Shown: positions 13,067-24,489 of the stretch, one piece after another | Numbering within the stretch: position 1 is the first letter of the stretch | Layout of the letters: every line of letters starts with the position of its first letter | NCBI GenBank assembly: GCA_051294375.1 | Contig: CM119269.1 | Coordinates: 15,449,918-15,513,917 of the forward strand | DNA length: 64,000 nt | Reading direction: 5' to 3' | DNA from: Paraspadella gotoi | Lineage: Eukaryota > Chaetognatha | Made by a program: the position numbers and the translations under genes | The notes under the pieces: generated by a model | Databases searched by the model: none | What the model was told of the DNA's origin: nothing | What the model saw: only the letters and a program-made list of their open reading frames with translations

Positions 13067-14174
13067 TCAGGTCATGGCGAAATCGTGAGCGGCGGCATAT
13101 CTGCCGGTCACGTGATGGAATATTTGTCGTTCAACGTCCGTCAAAAGCCCAGAGGCGCCGATTCTGAACAAGTTGGGCTTTGTCCACTCCGTCCCCAACT
13201 CTTCCTTCATTAAGAAAAGCCAAACCAGGGCGTCCTTAGCGGAGCGGATGCCGCCGGCGGGTTTGAATCCGATCTTTACACCCGTTCGCTCGCGAAACTC
13301 GCGAATGGCGCGACACATGACTACTCCAACTGGAAACACGGCGTTGACTCCCTCTTTTCCCGTGGAAGTTTTGATGAAGTCCGCGCCGGCCATCATGCAA
13401 ACGATCGATGCTCTGATCGAAAACCCCGTTTTATATATAGAGCGGTTCATTGCTTCTGACGTTAAAATACAAGGCAAAATTTCGCCAACCTGTAAACGTT
13501 GGTCAAGCTACCCAGTTCACCGGTAGCCAAGATGGTTTTCATGTGTGCTTCCCCACAAACTTCTCTCATTTGTTTGACCTCCTCGTAAACCGTCTCCCAG
13601 TCGCCCTTGAGAGCCGCCTCGCGGTTAATGACGATATCTATCTCCGTGGCGCCAGATTTGACGGCGTCGCGAATCTCGTTGAGGCGCGTGGAGAGGGAAT
13701 ACTGGCCGGAGGGAAATCCGGTGGCGACAGCGGCGACGGGAATGTGCGCGGCGCCGATTCGCGCAAGGACGCGCACGGCGTCAGGGACTCGAGCGGGATA
13801 CACGCAAACGGCACCGGTCGTTAATCCGATTTCGTCCATCTCCAAGTCCTCAAGCAAATCCACGCGGACGGGAGATTTGGCTGCACGGATCGAAGGATCC
13901 ACTTAAAACATCTTTCTTACGACAATTAATCCTATCAACGACCTTTAAAGCAGAGCCGTTCCACGTTCGTCCCAGTATCGTCTCCGGAGAGAGTCGTCAA
14001 ATCGATGCAAGAAACCGCGCGCAGCAACCAGGCAGCTTGCCACTGCTTCTTGACCGTACGCCTTTTGCCCAACGTTTCGGCGCGACGCTTCACCGCAGGA
14101 AGGTTGACTGAGACGCTGTTGACCCAGGCAAGGTCCAGCGCGAATCCCGGGTTTCGATCCATGTGCGAGGACAT
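13067..14174 (-). CDS. DERA: Deoxyribose-phosphate aldolase
   Basis: Three exons (14174-13943, 13901-13490, 13412-13067) encode 329 aa (human 318). The cytosolic enzyme cleaves 2-deoxyribose-5-phosphate to glyceraldehyde-3-phosphate and acetaldehyde in deoxynucleoside breakdown. It is a class I aldolase of TIM-barrel fold: the Schiff-base lysine is Lys229 in DFIKTSTGKE, and the second active-site lysine is Lys265 in GFKPAGGIRSAKD. The third exon must start at 13412 (after ttttcgatcag); the nearer acceptor at about 13,462 leads to an in-frame stop. The ATG lies two bases after a CAG acceptor (14176), which suggests a 2-nt leader after trans-splicing. IF1 ends 131 nt upstream. Confidence 0.95.
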
Positions 14175-14305
14175 TTCTGTTCTTGCAACAACGAGGTCAA
14201 CAAACGTAAAGTATAAACCGTACGAGAGTAAGGAGATAAAACACAAAGTTTAAAAACGGTCGAATAAAAACTTAGTCTTAACAAAAAAAAAAAAGAAAAA
14301 AGGAA

Positions 14306-14563
14306 TCAGCTGGTCGAGGCTTTTTTGTCATTTTCCTCTTTCTTCTTTTTCAATTTTTCAAGTTGTTCCTCCTGCATCTTGCGAAAAAATTTGGCTTCCT
14401 CCGCCGCTTGTTTCTTGGCGAAAGAGTCTCCGGCTGATTTGACTGTGCCGTCGGCGTCGCCAGCGCCAACGCCGCGAGGACCGTCGCTCATGAGGAGGGC
14501 GGAGACACGCATCGCTGGTGACATCAATCTTAGCCGGGAAACCTTCGTCGCGGCCACTGACAT
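14306..14563 (-). CDS. ATP5IF1: Mitochondrial ATPase inhibitor IF1
   Basis: A single-exon gene of 85 aa. IF1 binds the F1 part of ATP synthase in the matrix and blocks ATP hydrolysis when the membrane potential collapses. Residues 1-25 are Arg/Ser/Leu/Met rich like a mitochondrial presequence. Residues 43-70 (GDSFAKKQAAEE, KFFRK, EEQLEKL) match the inhibitory core. The C-terminal coil that dimerises mammalian IF1 is cut to a short Lys/Glu tail. No histidine occurs anywhere, so the histidine-based pH switch of the mammalian protein is absent. The gene sits between MRPL12 and DERA, with a strong acceptor 20 nt before ATG. Confidence 0.88.
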   Translation of the reverse strand: MSVAATKVSRLRLMSPAMRVSALLMSDGPRGVGAGDADGTVKSAGDSFAKKQAAEEAKFFRKMQEEQLEKLKKKKEENDKKASTS

Positions 14564-14583
14564 TTTATTTCTTCAACAATTAA

Positions 14584-14599
14584 CTGCAAAAGGTAAACG
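14584..14599 (-). promoter_or_regulatory. Candidate trans-splice acceptor for IF1
   Basis: The minus strand reads gtttaccttttgcag immediately before a 20-nt leader and the IF1 ATG. It sits within the 223-nt gap after the MRPL12 stop. IF1 itself has no intron, so this acceptor is best explained by a 5' UTR intron or trans-splicing. Confidence 0.5.
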
Positions 14600-14786
14600 C
14601 CGCGAGCGGAAAAAAAATCAATAAACGAGGGAAAATAGAACAGAACAGACATCGCCAGGTTTCAAAGCGATCGGATCGGTTGGATTTCTCGCGTGCGATA
14701 TGAGAAAAATGAAAGCGAAAGATCGTTGTAAAAATCCGACGGTGAAATTTGGCCACAATAAATCGAATTAAACAAAACCACTTTCG

Positions 14787-15419
14787 TCAGTTGAGTTCTA
14801 TGACGCCGCCAACGGCCTCGATGGCAGTTTTCAACGCCTCCGCCTCTTCCTTGTTCGCGCCCTCCTTCAAAATCTGCGGCGCGGCCTCCACGAACTTTTT
14901 CGCCTGCACCAGATTCATCCCCTCTAACAAGTTTTTAACTTCCTTGATCAGCGCCACTTTTTTTCCAACGTCGAAGCTGACGAGTTTTACGGCAAAGATC
15001 GTCTTTTCGCGAGGCTTGTCTTCGGCTTCCTCCTCGGCGGCGGGTGCGGGGGCAGCGGCAGCACCTGTAAGGAGAGGAAAGAATGAAAAATAGTACTGTG
15101 CGGAAAAAGACCTTATTTCTTTACAGCAAACGAAAAATAACTAACTTGAAGCCATCATGGGAACGTCCTTTATGTTCAACTTGATCTTCAAAAGTTCATT
15201 TAGATCTGCCACTTCTAAGATCGACATTTTGGCAATGTCATCGACCATTTGAACAATTTTGGGCGAGTAGGACTTAGTGGCGCCTTCGGGCGTGGGCGCA
15301 GGCAAAGGCTGAGTGGAGTAGAAAACTCCGCTGCTTCGAGCGACGGCGGCGGAAGCGTTTAAGGGCAACGATCTAGTGAAGTGGCCGCAGCGACAAAGGA
15401 GCCACGGAAGGCGCGACAT
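14787..15419 (-). CDS. MRPL12: Mitochondrial ribosomal protein L12 (bL12m)
   Basis: Two exons (15419-15146, 15064-14787) encode 183 aa. bL12m forms the L7/L12 stalk of the mitochondrial ribosome that recruits translation factors, and also binds mitochondrial RNA polymerase in mammals. Residues 1-50 are an Arg/Ala/Ser-rich presequence. The helical dimerisation domain (KIVQMVDDIAKMSILEVADL) precedes an Ala/Pro/Glu hinge, and the C-terminal L7/L12 domain starts at about KTIFAVKLVSFD and ends GGVIELN. Splicing joins phase 1 to phase 1. PPIH ends 155 nt upstream, and a near-ideal acceptor lies 42 nt before ATG. Confidence 0.95.
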
Positions 15420-15461
15420 TTTCTACCAGGACAAAATACAATCCCTTTGGTCCTTAATGGA

Positions 15462-15486
15462 CTAGAAAAAATGAGAAAAAATCAAA
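15462..15486 (-). promoter_or_regulatory. Candidate trans-splice acceptor for MRPL12
   Basis: The minus strand reads gattttttctcattttttctag, a near-ideal polypyrimidine tract and AG, 42 nt before the MRPL12 start and about 110 nt after the PPIH stop. That gap seems too short to also hold a 5' exon and donor of its own, which favours spliced-leader addition. Confidence 0.55.
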
Positions 15487-15574
15487 TGCTGGGAGTCAAT
15501 AAATGAACAGTGGACAACAAAAGGAAATATTCAATGGCGAGCAGAATGTAAAAAGCTTTAATCGAGAAACGATT

Positions 15575-16430
15575 TCACATCTCCCCGCATTGGGAGATGA
15601 CGACGGGAATCTTGGGTTTATTGTTTGGTCCCGTAGGAATGTTTTCGATCTTGCGAACGATGAGCAGCCCTTCCGTGACGCGGCCAAACACGACGTGTTT
15701 CCCGTCCAGATAATCACACTTGGAGCAAGTGATGAAAAATTGACATCCGTTAGTGTCTTTGCCGGAATTGGCCATCGACAAGAGGCCGGGACCCGAATGC
15801 TTCAATCGAAAGTTTTCGTCTGAAGTCGATATTAAAATTACAACTTATGTGGGGCGAGGATTCGTTTTTTAAAATTAGGACAGCCTTTTGAAGTTGTTTA
15901 ATAATTAAGTTTACTAAAATGATCGCTCAACAGATACAAACCTGCAAAGTTTGGACCGTATATGCTCATTGTCCCCGTTCCGTCCCCGTTGACAAAGTCC
16001 CCTCCCTGAATCATAAAATCCTTGATAACGCGATGGAACTGGGATCCTTTAAAACCCGTAGGCACGCCGTCACGCCGGAACTCGCCGGTACATAGTTGCC
16101 GAAAGTTTTCCGCGGACCTATGCCCGAGCCAAAAAGCTATGTAAACCATCAATTCGAACAAAAGCGTACGGAGAGTAAGGAGAGGATATCAACTAGCCGA
16201 CTCTAGGAAAAGCTGCGCGAGCAACCTCGATATTTTTCTGACTAAACTTTTTTTAACCTTTCCATAATTTTATATTATGCTGACTATGGTTTCCGCTTTT
16301 TTTCGCGGTGAATTCACCTCGGGACGACGTCAGCAAACAGTTCCATCTTCATCCTGCCAATTTCCGTATTCCCGACAGTGATGTCGAAAAAAACGACTGG
16401 ATTGTTCGGATTCGTAACCTTATCGGCCAT
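15575..16430 (-). CDS. PPIH: Cyclophilin H, spliceosomal peptidyl-prolyl isomerase
   Basis: Three exons (16430-16318, 16117-15942, 15819-15575) encode 177 aa, exactly the human PPIH length, and the end [10 protein letters not shown] is diagnostic. PPIH is a nuclear cyclophilin bound to PRPF4/PRPF3 of the U4/U6 snRNP. The catalytic Arg67 is in [15 protein letters not shown]. The Trp of the cyclosporin pocket ([12 protein letters not shown] in human) is Tyr133 here. The ATG begins two bases after an AG acceptor (16432). It lies between SLC25A3 and MRPL12. Confidence 0.96.
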
Positions 16431-16907
16431 GTCTGTTTTTATGAGCGAAAAAGTCGCTCGGGAACTAACGATTGATTTGAAAGGAGACTATTTTGAAAAC
16501 AGCTTTGATAATGTCACGACATGATTACGATGGTCGATCCAAAGTTTTACAATATGTTGCTTATTAATATAAATAAATTAAGTAAAGAAGCTTCTTTCGT
16601 TTGAATTTGGGACATGGAGACAAGTTTCTATTTAAAAGTTTTTCTTTCTCAAAAGGGGTCTTCCGGTAAAAAGTAATAGTAAAGCCGAAAATTGCTCGGC
16701 TTTCGACTAAACATATGAGCAACAAAAACCACAATTTTTTAAAGAATTGTTCAAAAAATTCCTCAGGGAGGAACAAGCTGGTAAGGTTAAATTCATAAAA
16801 ACTAATCACCCTAATCTTGATAAAAATCTACGACGCCCCAAAAGGTGATGAATCGAGTGAGGATTGGACGAAGCAACCCCGAGCATCTCTGTCTTTGGCA
16901 ACCTTTT

Positions 16908-19900
16908 TTACTTCATCTTGGCTCGGAGAGAGGCGGGCATCTCCGGGGGCGGGGGACGGGGCAGGCGGAAAATGACCTTGACAGTGTCGTAAATAAACCA
17001 CTGTAGCGCTGTGAGCGTGCCGATCATAATTATCCTCGGGAAGAGACCAGCCCATAATCCGGCCATTCCCAGCTCCTTGGCCGCGCTAACGGCGGACCCG
17101 CCTGTAGTGAAAAACATATTATACTGAGCTCTCCAAATTTCAGAATAATTATTTCAAAGAGAGAATGGGTGAAGGGTTGTTACCAGGCATATTGTTTAGT
17201 TTCGAGACGACAGTGTCAGCAGGATGAGAGACTACGGCGCAGAAGACACCGGCGATGTATCCAGCGACGAAGGTGACTCCCAGCTGTTCAGCTTTGTTAC
17301 ACTGATCACGAGGCTTCGGTACCACGTATTTGTACAAATTTTCTGACAATTAAGCAATAAGAAAAATTTAACAATTCGTAGACAAATTTTGAAAAAAATC
17401 AATGTCAACTTACCGACTGTTTTTTCAAAGCAGGCGAACTTCATCATGGTGTAGGGAATCTGCCGCATCCACAGCGGAGTAAGTCCTTTATAGAAGCCCC
17501 ACAGGCCTTCCGTGTTGTACAGCAAGGGCACAGCCGCGCGGAAAGTTTTAGGGAAACCCTCCTTTGTTTGGATGCCTGAATGAGAAGTAAACTTAAGGCA
17601 ATATTAAAAAAAATTTCGAATGATTATTTTTTAGCTCTTCCTTCCGACGGGGCTCGGAAGGACGACTGACCGACTTTGATGGCTTCGAAGGGTGCGAGAC
17701 CGATGTCGGCGAAGAACTCGGCCGAGGCGGAGGCGATCAAATAGAGACCCGTACGGTAGAGATAAGCGGCTTCCTCTCCCAGCAATCCCGCGTAGACAAT
17801 CTTGAAGAGTTCATAGAAGCCGAATTTGCCGAGTCCCTGGACTGAGTAGCCCATCAACGTCGGAGCCCATCCCAGCGTAAGAGCAGAGAGTCCACCCTCG
17901 GCGACCGTCACTCTAAAAGCCAAATAATATGGAAATCCTCAAATAACTAAGGTTATTGCATCAATGTAATTTCTCAGTCATTTTTTTCCCTTCAACTCCA
18001 ACTATTCGATACTCTTTCCCAAATTATATAATAATATATATACTTATAAATACTCTCTGAATTCTATTTTCCTCTTCCTACACAATTGTCTCCTAATTAT
18101 TTATCCTCATCATTCTGTCATTCTATCCTTAATTTTTTAAGACGTTTTAAAGATATAAATATAGATATAAATTGCACTCGAGATTCCTTCATCTTCTCCC
18201 TTCCTGTTATTTTCTCCGCTGTCTCCAACTCTTCTTCCTCCTCCTCCTTCATTTTCGAATCCTAACTGGGTACCAGTGTTTCTAGGCAACCAGAAAAGCC
18301 AAGAACTAGTGGAAACAAACGGTGGTACAAAAATATCTTAAAAAAGCGGAATCAAAATGTCGGGTTTGCCCCGTGAAGTTCTCAGATGGCTTCAAAGCCT
18401 CGATCTTTCGTCTCCTGTAAAAAATCCGAAGTGGGACTTTTCAAACGGATTGCTCATAGCGGAAATATTTTCTTGGTATTTTCCGAGAGAAATCAGTATG
18501 CACAGTTTCCATACAGGATGTAGCCTTCAAACCAAAATGTCCAACTGGTACCTGCTGGATAAGTTCTTTCGCGATGAAAATATGGATATACCAAAAGACC
18601 TTATGCTCGGAACAATTCATAACAAGGGTTAATTTTTCGTTTTTGTATTATCAAAGATGACAAGGTACAAATTAATTAAATCTACTCCCCAATTACGTTC
18701 AGATGGGGCGGCGGCTCTTCTAATTCAGCACATCTTTGAACGATTGACAAGGCGCAATGTCTCCGCGTCTCTACTCCGGGAATCGACTTTCTCGGAACAC
18801 GCGCGGGATTTCACCTGCGCGGATCAAGCCTACCAAATGACGCTGCCGATGCACGCGCGAGCCACTGCATCCACGGCCGTGAAATCAAATTTTCAAATTA
18901 CCGAATCGATGGCACATCCAAATATCATCACCAATGCTCATCAGGCAAATAACTTTTAGTACGTTATACCCTAAAACATCTAATTACTCCTATATATTCT
19001 GTCACATTTCGCAGGCTCAAAAGATTATCAGCAACCATTTGGAGAACAGGCAACGAGAAAGATTAATTGACCCGCAAAGATTCGGAATAAGACCCACGGT
19101 GGGAGAATCCAGCCTCCGTTTAGCGGAAGCATCGATTCCACCGTCGAGAACGCGTTCAAACGCCCCCTCATCACCGCAACGTAGAGTGGAACTTCAAACT
19201 GAAGAACGACCACGTGAAATCCACGTGCGACAACACTTAAGTCTTCATTAATCGTGAAACAACCTTTGAAGATCGTGATGCCCAAATTAATAAATTGCTG
19301 CATATTATGTATTAAAATTACTAATTCGTTTTAAAACGTAAAGAAATACCGCCTAATTAATGTCGTCAAAAACTTTCGAATCCGTAAAGACTGTATATTA
19401 TGTATAATATACAATAAGGCGGAACAGGTTACAAACTAACAGAAGTCCGATATAAATATTGTTAATGTTTATTAAAGATCATTAAAAAAAAGAAGATTTA
19501 TCTTATAGTTGAACAGTTTAACAGATTCTTATCTAAAGCTTGAAAAGTTAGATGAAGCTTATTATTACAACTTTTTGAAATTTTAATGATTTATCTATGA
19601 AAATTAATAAAAACTATAAAATTTAATGAATGATGATGATGATAATAATTTTTTAAGTTTTTTTAGCATATTTATCATTAAAATTTTGAAATTTGTAGTA
19701 CTAACCTTTATCTAACTTTTTAATCTTTATCAGAATCCATTTTTAAAAATTTAAATTTTATGGTGGACTAAAATCCACCAATCAGAAGCTCAGGGACTGC
19801 TTGTATTGAACGGTTCTGTCACTAACACACAATCATTACTGTCAACTTCTAAAAAATATTTTTAAGCATATATTGTTATATATTAAAATGCTTCCATGCA

Positions 19901-20515
19901 TAAGGAAACGAATTTAATAAATCTAACATCATAAGTCAATTTGGTTGTAAAAGGACAAAAGACTTTTATTGCAGACTTTTTTATCTTGTAAAAATGTTAA
20001 ATTCTGGCCCGCCTTAATGTACAATTGTACATTACTGGTAAATAAACGTATCCAGAATTGAAAGCAAAATTTTATTGTAGTAACGTGCAGTGTAGTTAAG
20101 TAATATACTTTTTCATATCTCTTTTATTTCCCAAACCCAAACGTGGAGAATTGACTACTCACTTGAATCCGTTTACGATGCCTTTGTATTTGGCCGGATC
20201 GACCTGGATCCGGCATTTGACGAGATCGAGCGGCACGATGGCAGTGTGCGTGATGCCGCAAGACAAGATCCCTCCGAACCCGCAAAGGAGGTAGTACTTC
20301 ATCGATCCAATTTCACAGGATGGGGTATCATCGGCGGCTGAAAGAAAAACAAATGACAACCCGAAGTGAAAATGGTTGACCAACTAACGGAAATCGCTGT
20401 TTAAAAACTCACCCGCCGAAATCGTTCTCGTTTCGTCGTTGCTTTTGCATTTTGCGACGGTGAATGGAGACCCAAATGGGCTGTTCAACGCAATTTTTGC
20501 TAAATTCTCATACAT
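16908..20515 (-). CDS. SLC25A3: Mitochondrial phosphate carrier
   Basis: Six coding exons (20515-20413, 20337-20163, 17912-17671, 17575-17414, 17342-17184, 17101-16908) encode 344 aa. This inner-membrane carrier imports phosphate with a proton for ATP synthesis. The three mitochondrial-carrier repeats are visible, beginning with [15 protein letters not shown] and SHPADTVVS, and the end [12 protein letters not shown] is typical of the family. In repeat 2 the residue after KV, normally Arg, becomes Gly because the split codon reads G|GC. A 62-nt 5' UTR exon (20642-20581) appears to precede the ATG exon. Intron 2 is 2.25 kb, far longer than the others, and holds the antisense SPATA4 gene. Confidence 0.95.
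18278..18290 (+). promoter_or_regulatory. RFX X-box-like motif upstream of SPATA4
   Basis: GTTTCTAGGCAAC resembles the RFX X-box (GTNRCC, short spacer, RGYAAC): the right half-site is perfect and the left is degenerate, with a 1-nt spacer. It lies 66 bp before the SPATA4 ATG. RFX factors drive ciliary genes in animals, so the position is suggestive. Confidence 0.35.
18357..19251 (+). CDS. SPATA4: SPATA4-like CH-domain ciliary/sperm protein
   Basis: Three exons (18357-18627, 18703-18944, 19015-19251) encode 249 aa. SPATA4 carries a calponin-homology-like (CH2/CLAMP type) N-terminal domain and is associated with sperm axonemes and cilia. The match runs from [13 protein letters not shown] and [19 protein letters not shown] through LGTIHNK to REIHVRQ at the C-terminus. 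Intron 2 begins with GC rather than GT (CAG|GCAAAT to TTTCGCAG); that choice keeps the frame, and otherwise translation stops after nine bases. The whole gene lies inside intron 2 of SLC25A3 on the opposite strand, with what looks like its own promoter. Confidence 0.88.
19252..20162. other. Remainder of SLC25A3 intron 2
   Basis: AT-rich sequence downstream of SPATA4 with short homopolymers. No exon, RNA gene or repeat unit is evident. Confidence 0.5.
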
Positions 20516-20947
20516 CTATGGAAAAAAAAATAGTAATATGAATATTATTCTTTCTTAGCTCTCAACAGGCTTCAACTTACCTTATTCTTCGGGGTGGGTT
20601 TTGGATGTTCAGCAGAGATTCTTAAACCTAAGATTTAATTACCTGAAGGGCAAAATAACCAAACAATTAAGTGAAATTTACTTTCGATAAAATCAAATTT
20701 ACAAAAATTCGCTGGTCAAGTGCGTATTTTTAACCAAACAGGACTCAAGAAATTTAGAAAGCCCTTCGAAAAAAATAACATTCCCTTCGCTTTGATTCGA
20801 AACTGGGATTTTTTTCCGATTTGAATTGAATGGGTTTATTTTTTTTCGTTTTGTCTTTCTCTAACTCGAGGGCGCATAGGCTGAAATCGGACAAGGAATC
20901 AAAGAAGAATCTCGTTCGCATTTCCTTGGACGACGCAGGCGAGAACA

Positions 20948-21527
<580 letters not shown>

Positions 21528-21594
21528 GATGATGATTTTTTTCTAAGGTTCGCACTGACCAGCAACTTGAAGTACTGAATCGTTTCTACCCTTA

Positions 21595-21612
21595 CTAAAA
21601 AAAAATAATAAA
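21595..21612 (-). promoter_or_regulatory. Candidate trans-splice acceptor for subunit c
   Basis: The minus strand reads attattttttttttag, 67 nt before the ATP5MC ATG and only about 70 nt after the INTS9 stop codon. There is little room for a separate promoter and first exon between the two genes. Confidence 0.55.
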
Positions 21613-21665
21613 TTAGAAATTTATGGCGTAACAACAGAATAACGAATTAAAAAGAAAAGGAATCG

Positions 21666-24226
21666 TTAAAATTTTGGTAAGCACTCCAGCAATATGTCTC
21701 TCAGTTTTTCTCTCATCGTGTCTTGTCCCTCGCATATGATATGTGTCGATTCTTCCTCGATCGTGATAAGAGTGTCCGAATCGATTTCGACAATGGCTCC
21801 GCCTCCTGGACTCTCCTCCAGCTTGGGATTTTTAAAGCCCTGCTGCCTCAAAAGAGCGACAAAGGCCGTCAGATCGAGAGAGCCGTAAAATTGCTTCGAA
21901 GGTGGCCTCCTCGTTCTAGTCCTCGATTTCGTTTCTTCTTCTTCTTTAGCGCCGGTAGAAGACTTGCGTTTTCGACTAACACCGTCCGTCGACGAAGATG
22001 CGGATGTCGTCCCTCCAACCTCCACGGCCTCTAAATTGCCGACGGACAAATGATCGGCGGAATGTAACGTCGCTCGGTTGTCCTTGACAATCACTTGGCC
22101 AAAGACGGTGGCCGCCAAAACGCCCGCTTTTACTTCGACGGGGGCGAGCGCTCCCGCCAAATCGGGGTTCAGTTCGATCCTATCGAACGTCTTTTCCACG
22201 TCGACTTTGACGACCTGTCCCCGTCGGTAGGGAAGCGGGGCAAAGTCGCTGTTGACGCAGAGGTCGCTGCGGTGAGGGGGAAACTGTGGTGGGCGAGTAT
22301 ATTGGTCGGCGACGACGACGCGTTTTGGGCGAAGGTCGGGCACGAGTTTGTTGGCCTGAGCGAAGGAGAGCGAGGTGTCTATGGGAGTGAAATAGGCCTT
22401 AATAGCCAAGGGTTGGAACGGAGCCAACGCTTCCAGGTGAGGAAAGTCAGGCTCGGTGAAGATGATCGTGTTTCGAGAATCCTTGCCCCACAGGTGAAGG
22501 AAATGAACGGCGTCCCCGAATCGAAGCGATGGGTGTCCCGCGAAGACGACGCACGGGGTCTTCAGCTGACGCGAAAACTCTGGATCGTAGACGTCGGCGA
22601 AATGGCGAAGCCGCTCGAGGCGGACGAGGTCGCCGTGGACGAAAGGGAAGTCAGGAAGGTAGACGCGACTTTGTTTACCGTGAGACAACCATTCGGCAAA
22701 GATGTTTGAAAAACCTAAAGGGGCAGAGACAAGCGGTGAATATAACAAGAAGAAGAGTGAGCTAGAAAATTAAAGTAAAAACGCTTTCTGACCGAGGCTT
22801 TGTTTGGCGACGGGCGAGATGAAGTAAAGCGGAACGTGCGCCAATTGCGAAGATTCTAAATGCGTCGAAAGGCATTCGAACAGATCGTAAGTGACCCCAG
22901 AGGGAAAACAAGGAACCAGAACGTTCCCGCCATTGCGTAAAGTGATGGCCGTATTAACGCAAAATTCGCCTGAGTTAAACAAGCGCGGGTTAAAATTAAT
23001 TTTATAGATATCGAAATATAATTAACATATATCCATCACGTATTTAACTTTTAACCATTATAGTTTAACAAAAAATGTAGTAAAATAAGTAATCTTGCAA
23101 TTATCATTAATCACCAATCATGGCGTCGGGATTTTGCGTAGGCCACTGCGTTAGACCAGACAAGATGAGAGCGTCGCCGTCTCTTAAGGCGTTTTGGTCC
23201 ATAGGACGTGGGTGCGTCGTTAAGGTCGATGATGACGATAGATAAACTATTTTTTCCCGAGAACCAGTTAGAACCCAATTGCATGATCCTGCCATAAAGA
23301 TAAAACTGCATATTACAGGCAAATCACAGATAAACTCCGACTTACCAAGACAAAATCCCGAGGAAGTTGGCATAACCGTAAGAGTTCCAAAGATGTCCCT
23401 CTTTTCCGAGTAACCGATTAGTTTAACTTTGGCGAGGGACGATTCCATCTCGTGGCGCGAATAAAGCAGCGACCAACTGGAAAGATTTCCCCCGACGGCT
23501 TCGCGCAATCCGGCCGGGAGTGATTTGGTGAATTGAGGGTCTTTCCACTGGGTCGTTGTGGATTCGCTGGGACAACGATCGATCCAATGGATCATTTCCT
23601 CCATGAACAACCTCCCCATGGTCAAAGTTGGTTCCGTCATAAAAATTTCGCCTTAAAAAGTAAAGCTCAAGGATTGATGAGACGAACAATGTCAAGTCAA
23701 AAATCCCCGTTACTTTTCAAATTTGAAGCGCCGCACCTTTAAAATTTGTACGTTCGGTAATGAATGGAAGCGCCAGCATATGATGATAATTTGAGATGAG
23801 GATCGCGTCAATTTCTCCCAAGTCGATCATCGCCATTTCCGGTTTCGAAAATTCCGGCGGAGAATCGATAAAGTAACGACCATTCAATTCCTGTTGAAAG
23901 CGTACGTATCATCAACGATAACAACAACAACGATCAACAGCTTACGCGCAACGATTATTATTATAGTAATAATTTATTCGTAATCCATGACGAAAAAGAG
24001 ATGTCCTCACCTTAATGCACTTAGAAGCGTCGTGTGGAAACAATCGCTCGTCCTTGGCTGCGAATGAGGGGAGTTTAACGAACTTTTTGAGTGGAGTCGT
24101 CGAGAGGGGGAGGAAATGGAGGACTGAGTTCATTTCGAGTCCCGCGTCGAGCATCAGCATAGTAGATTTAAAGCGGACCACGAGACACGGGCGGTTCGGG
24201 TGACCAGAGAGGCAATAAACGCGCAT
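21666..24226 (-). CDS. INTS9: Integrator complex subunit 9
   Basis: Six exons (24226-24011, 23890-23737, 23651-23346, 23288-23115, 22969-22793, 22714-21666) encode 691 aa (human 658). INTS9 is the inactive metallo-beta-lactamase/beta-CASP partner of the INTS11 endonuclease in the nuclear Integrator complex, which processes snRNA 3' ends and terminates transcription. The start [14 protein letters not shown] and motifs [24 protein letters not shown] and [10 protein letters not shown] are INTS9-specific. The C-terminal domain that binds INTS11 ends STHIICEGQ and LECLPKF. A Lys/Arg/Ser/Glu-rich insert in the last exon before the C-terminal domain, around 22,005-21,890, probably accounts for the extra length. 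CTU1 ends 263 nt upstream. Confidence 0.95.
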
Positions 24227-24489
24227 TGTTAACACTCACTGATGCTCTTTTTCTATTCAAATGAATACCGTTGAAATTACTACCATGTAACCATGTAACA
24301 AAAAGCTAAAATGAGAGCACCATAACATCAGAGGAATAAGTTAAGGCGAAACATTATTTTGGAAATATTGTAATAAATTATAACAAAACAACAAGATTTA
24401 AACAAATGAGAAAAGAGACAGTCAAGACGAATTTGGGTCATTTTTTCTTCTTTTTCGGAGGGTATCCGCTGTAACATCCCATTGAGACT

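Noticed and set aside
13440-13490. The first AG downstream of DERA exon 2 (near 13,462) as the acceptor for exon 3
   Set aside because: It leads to an in-frame stop; the acceptor at 13,413 restores the conserved sequence around the Schiff-base lysine.
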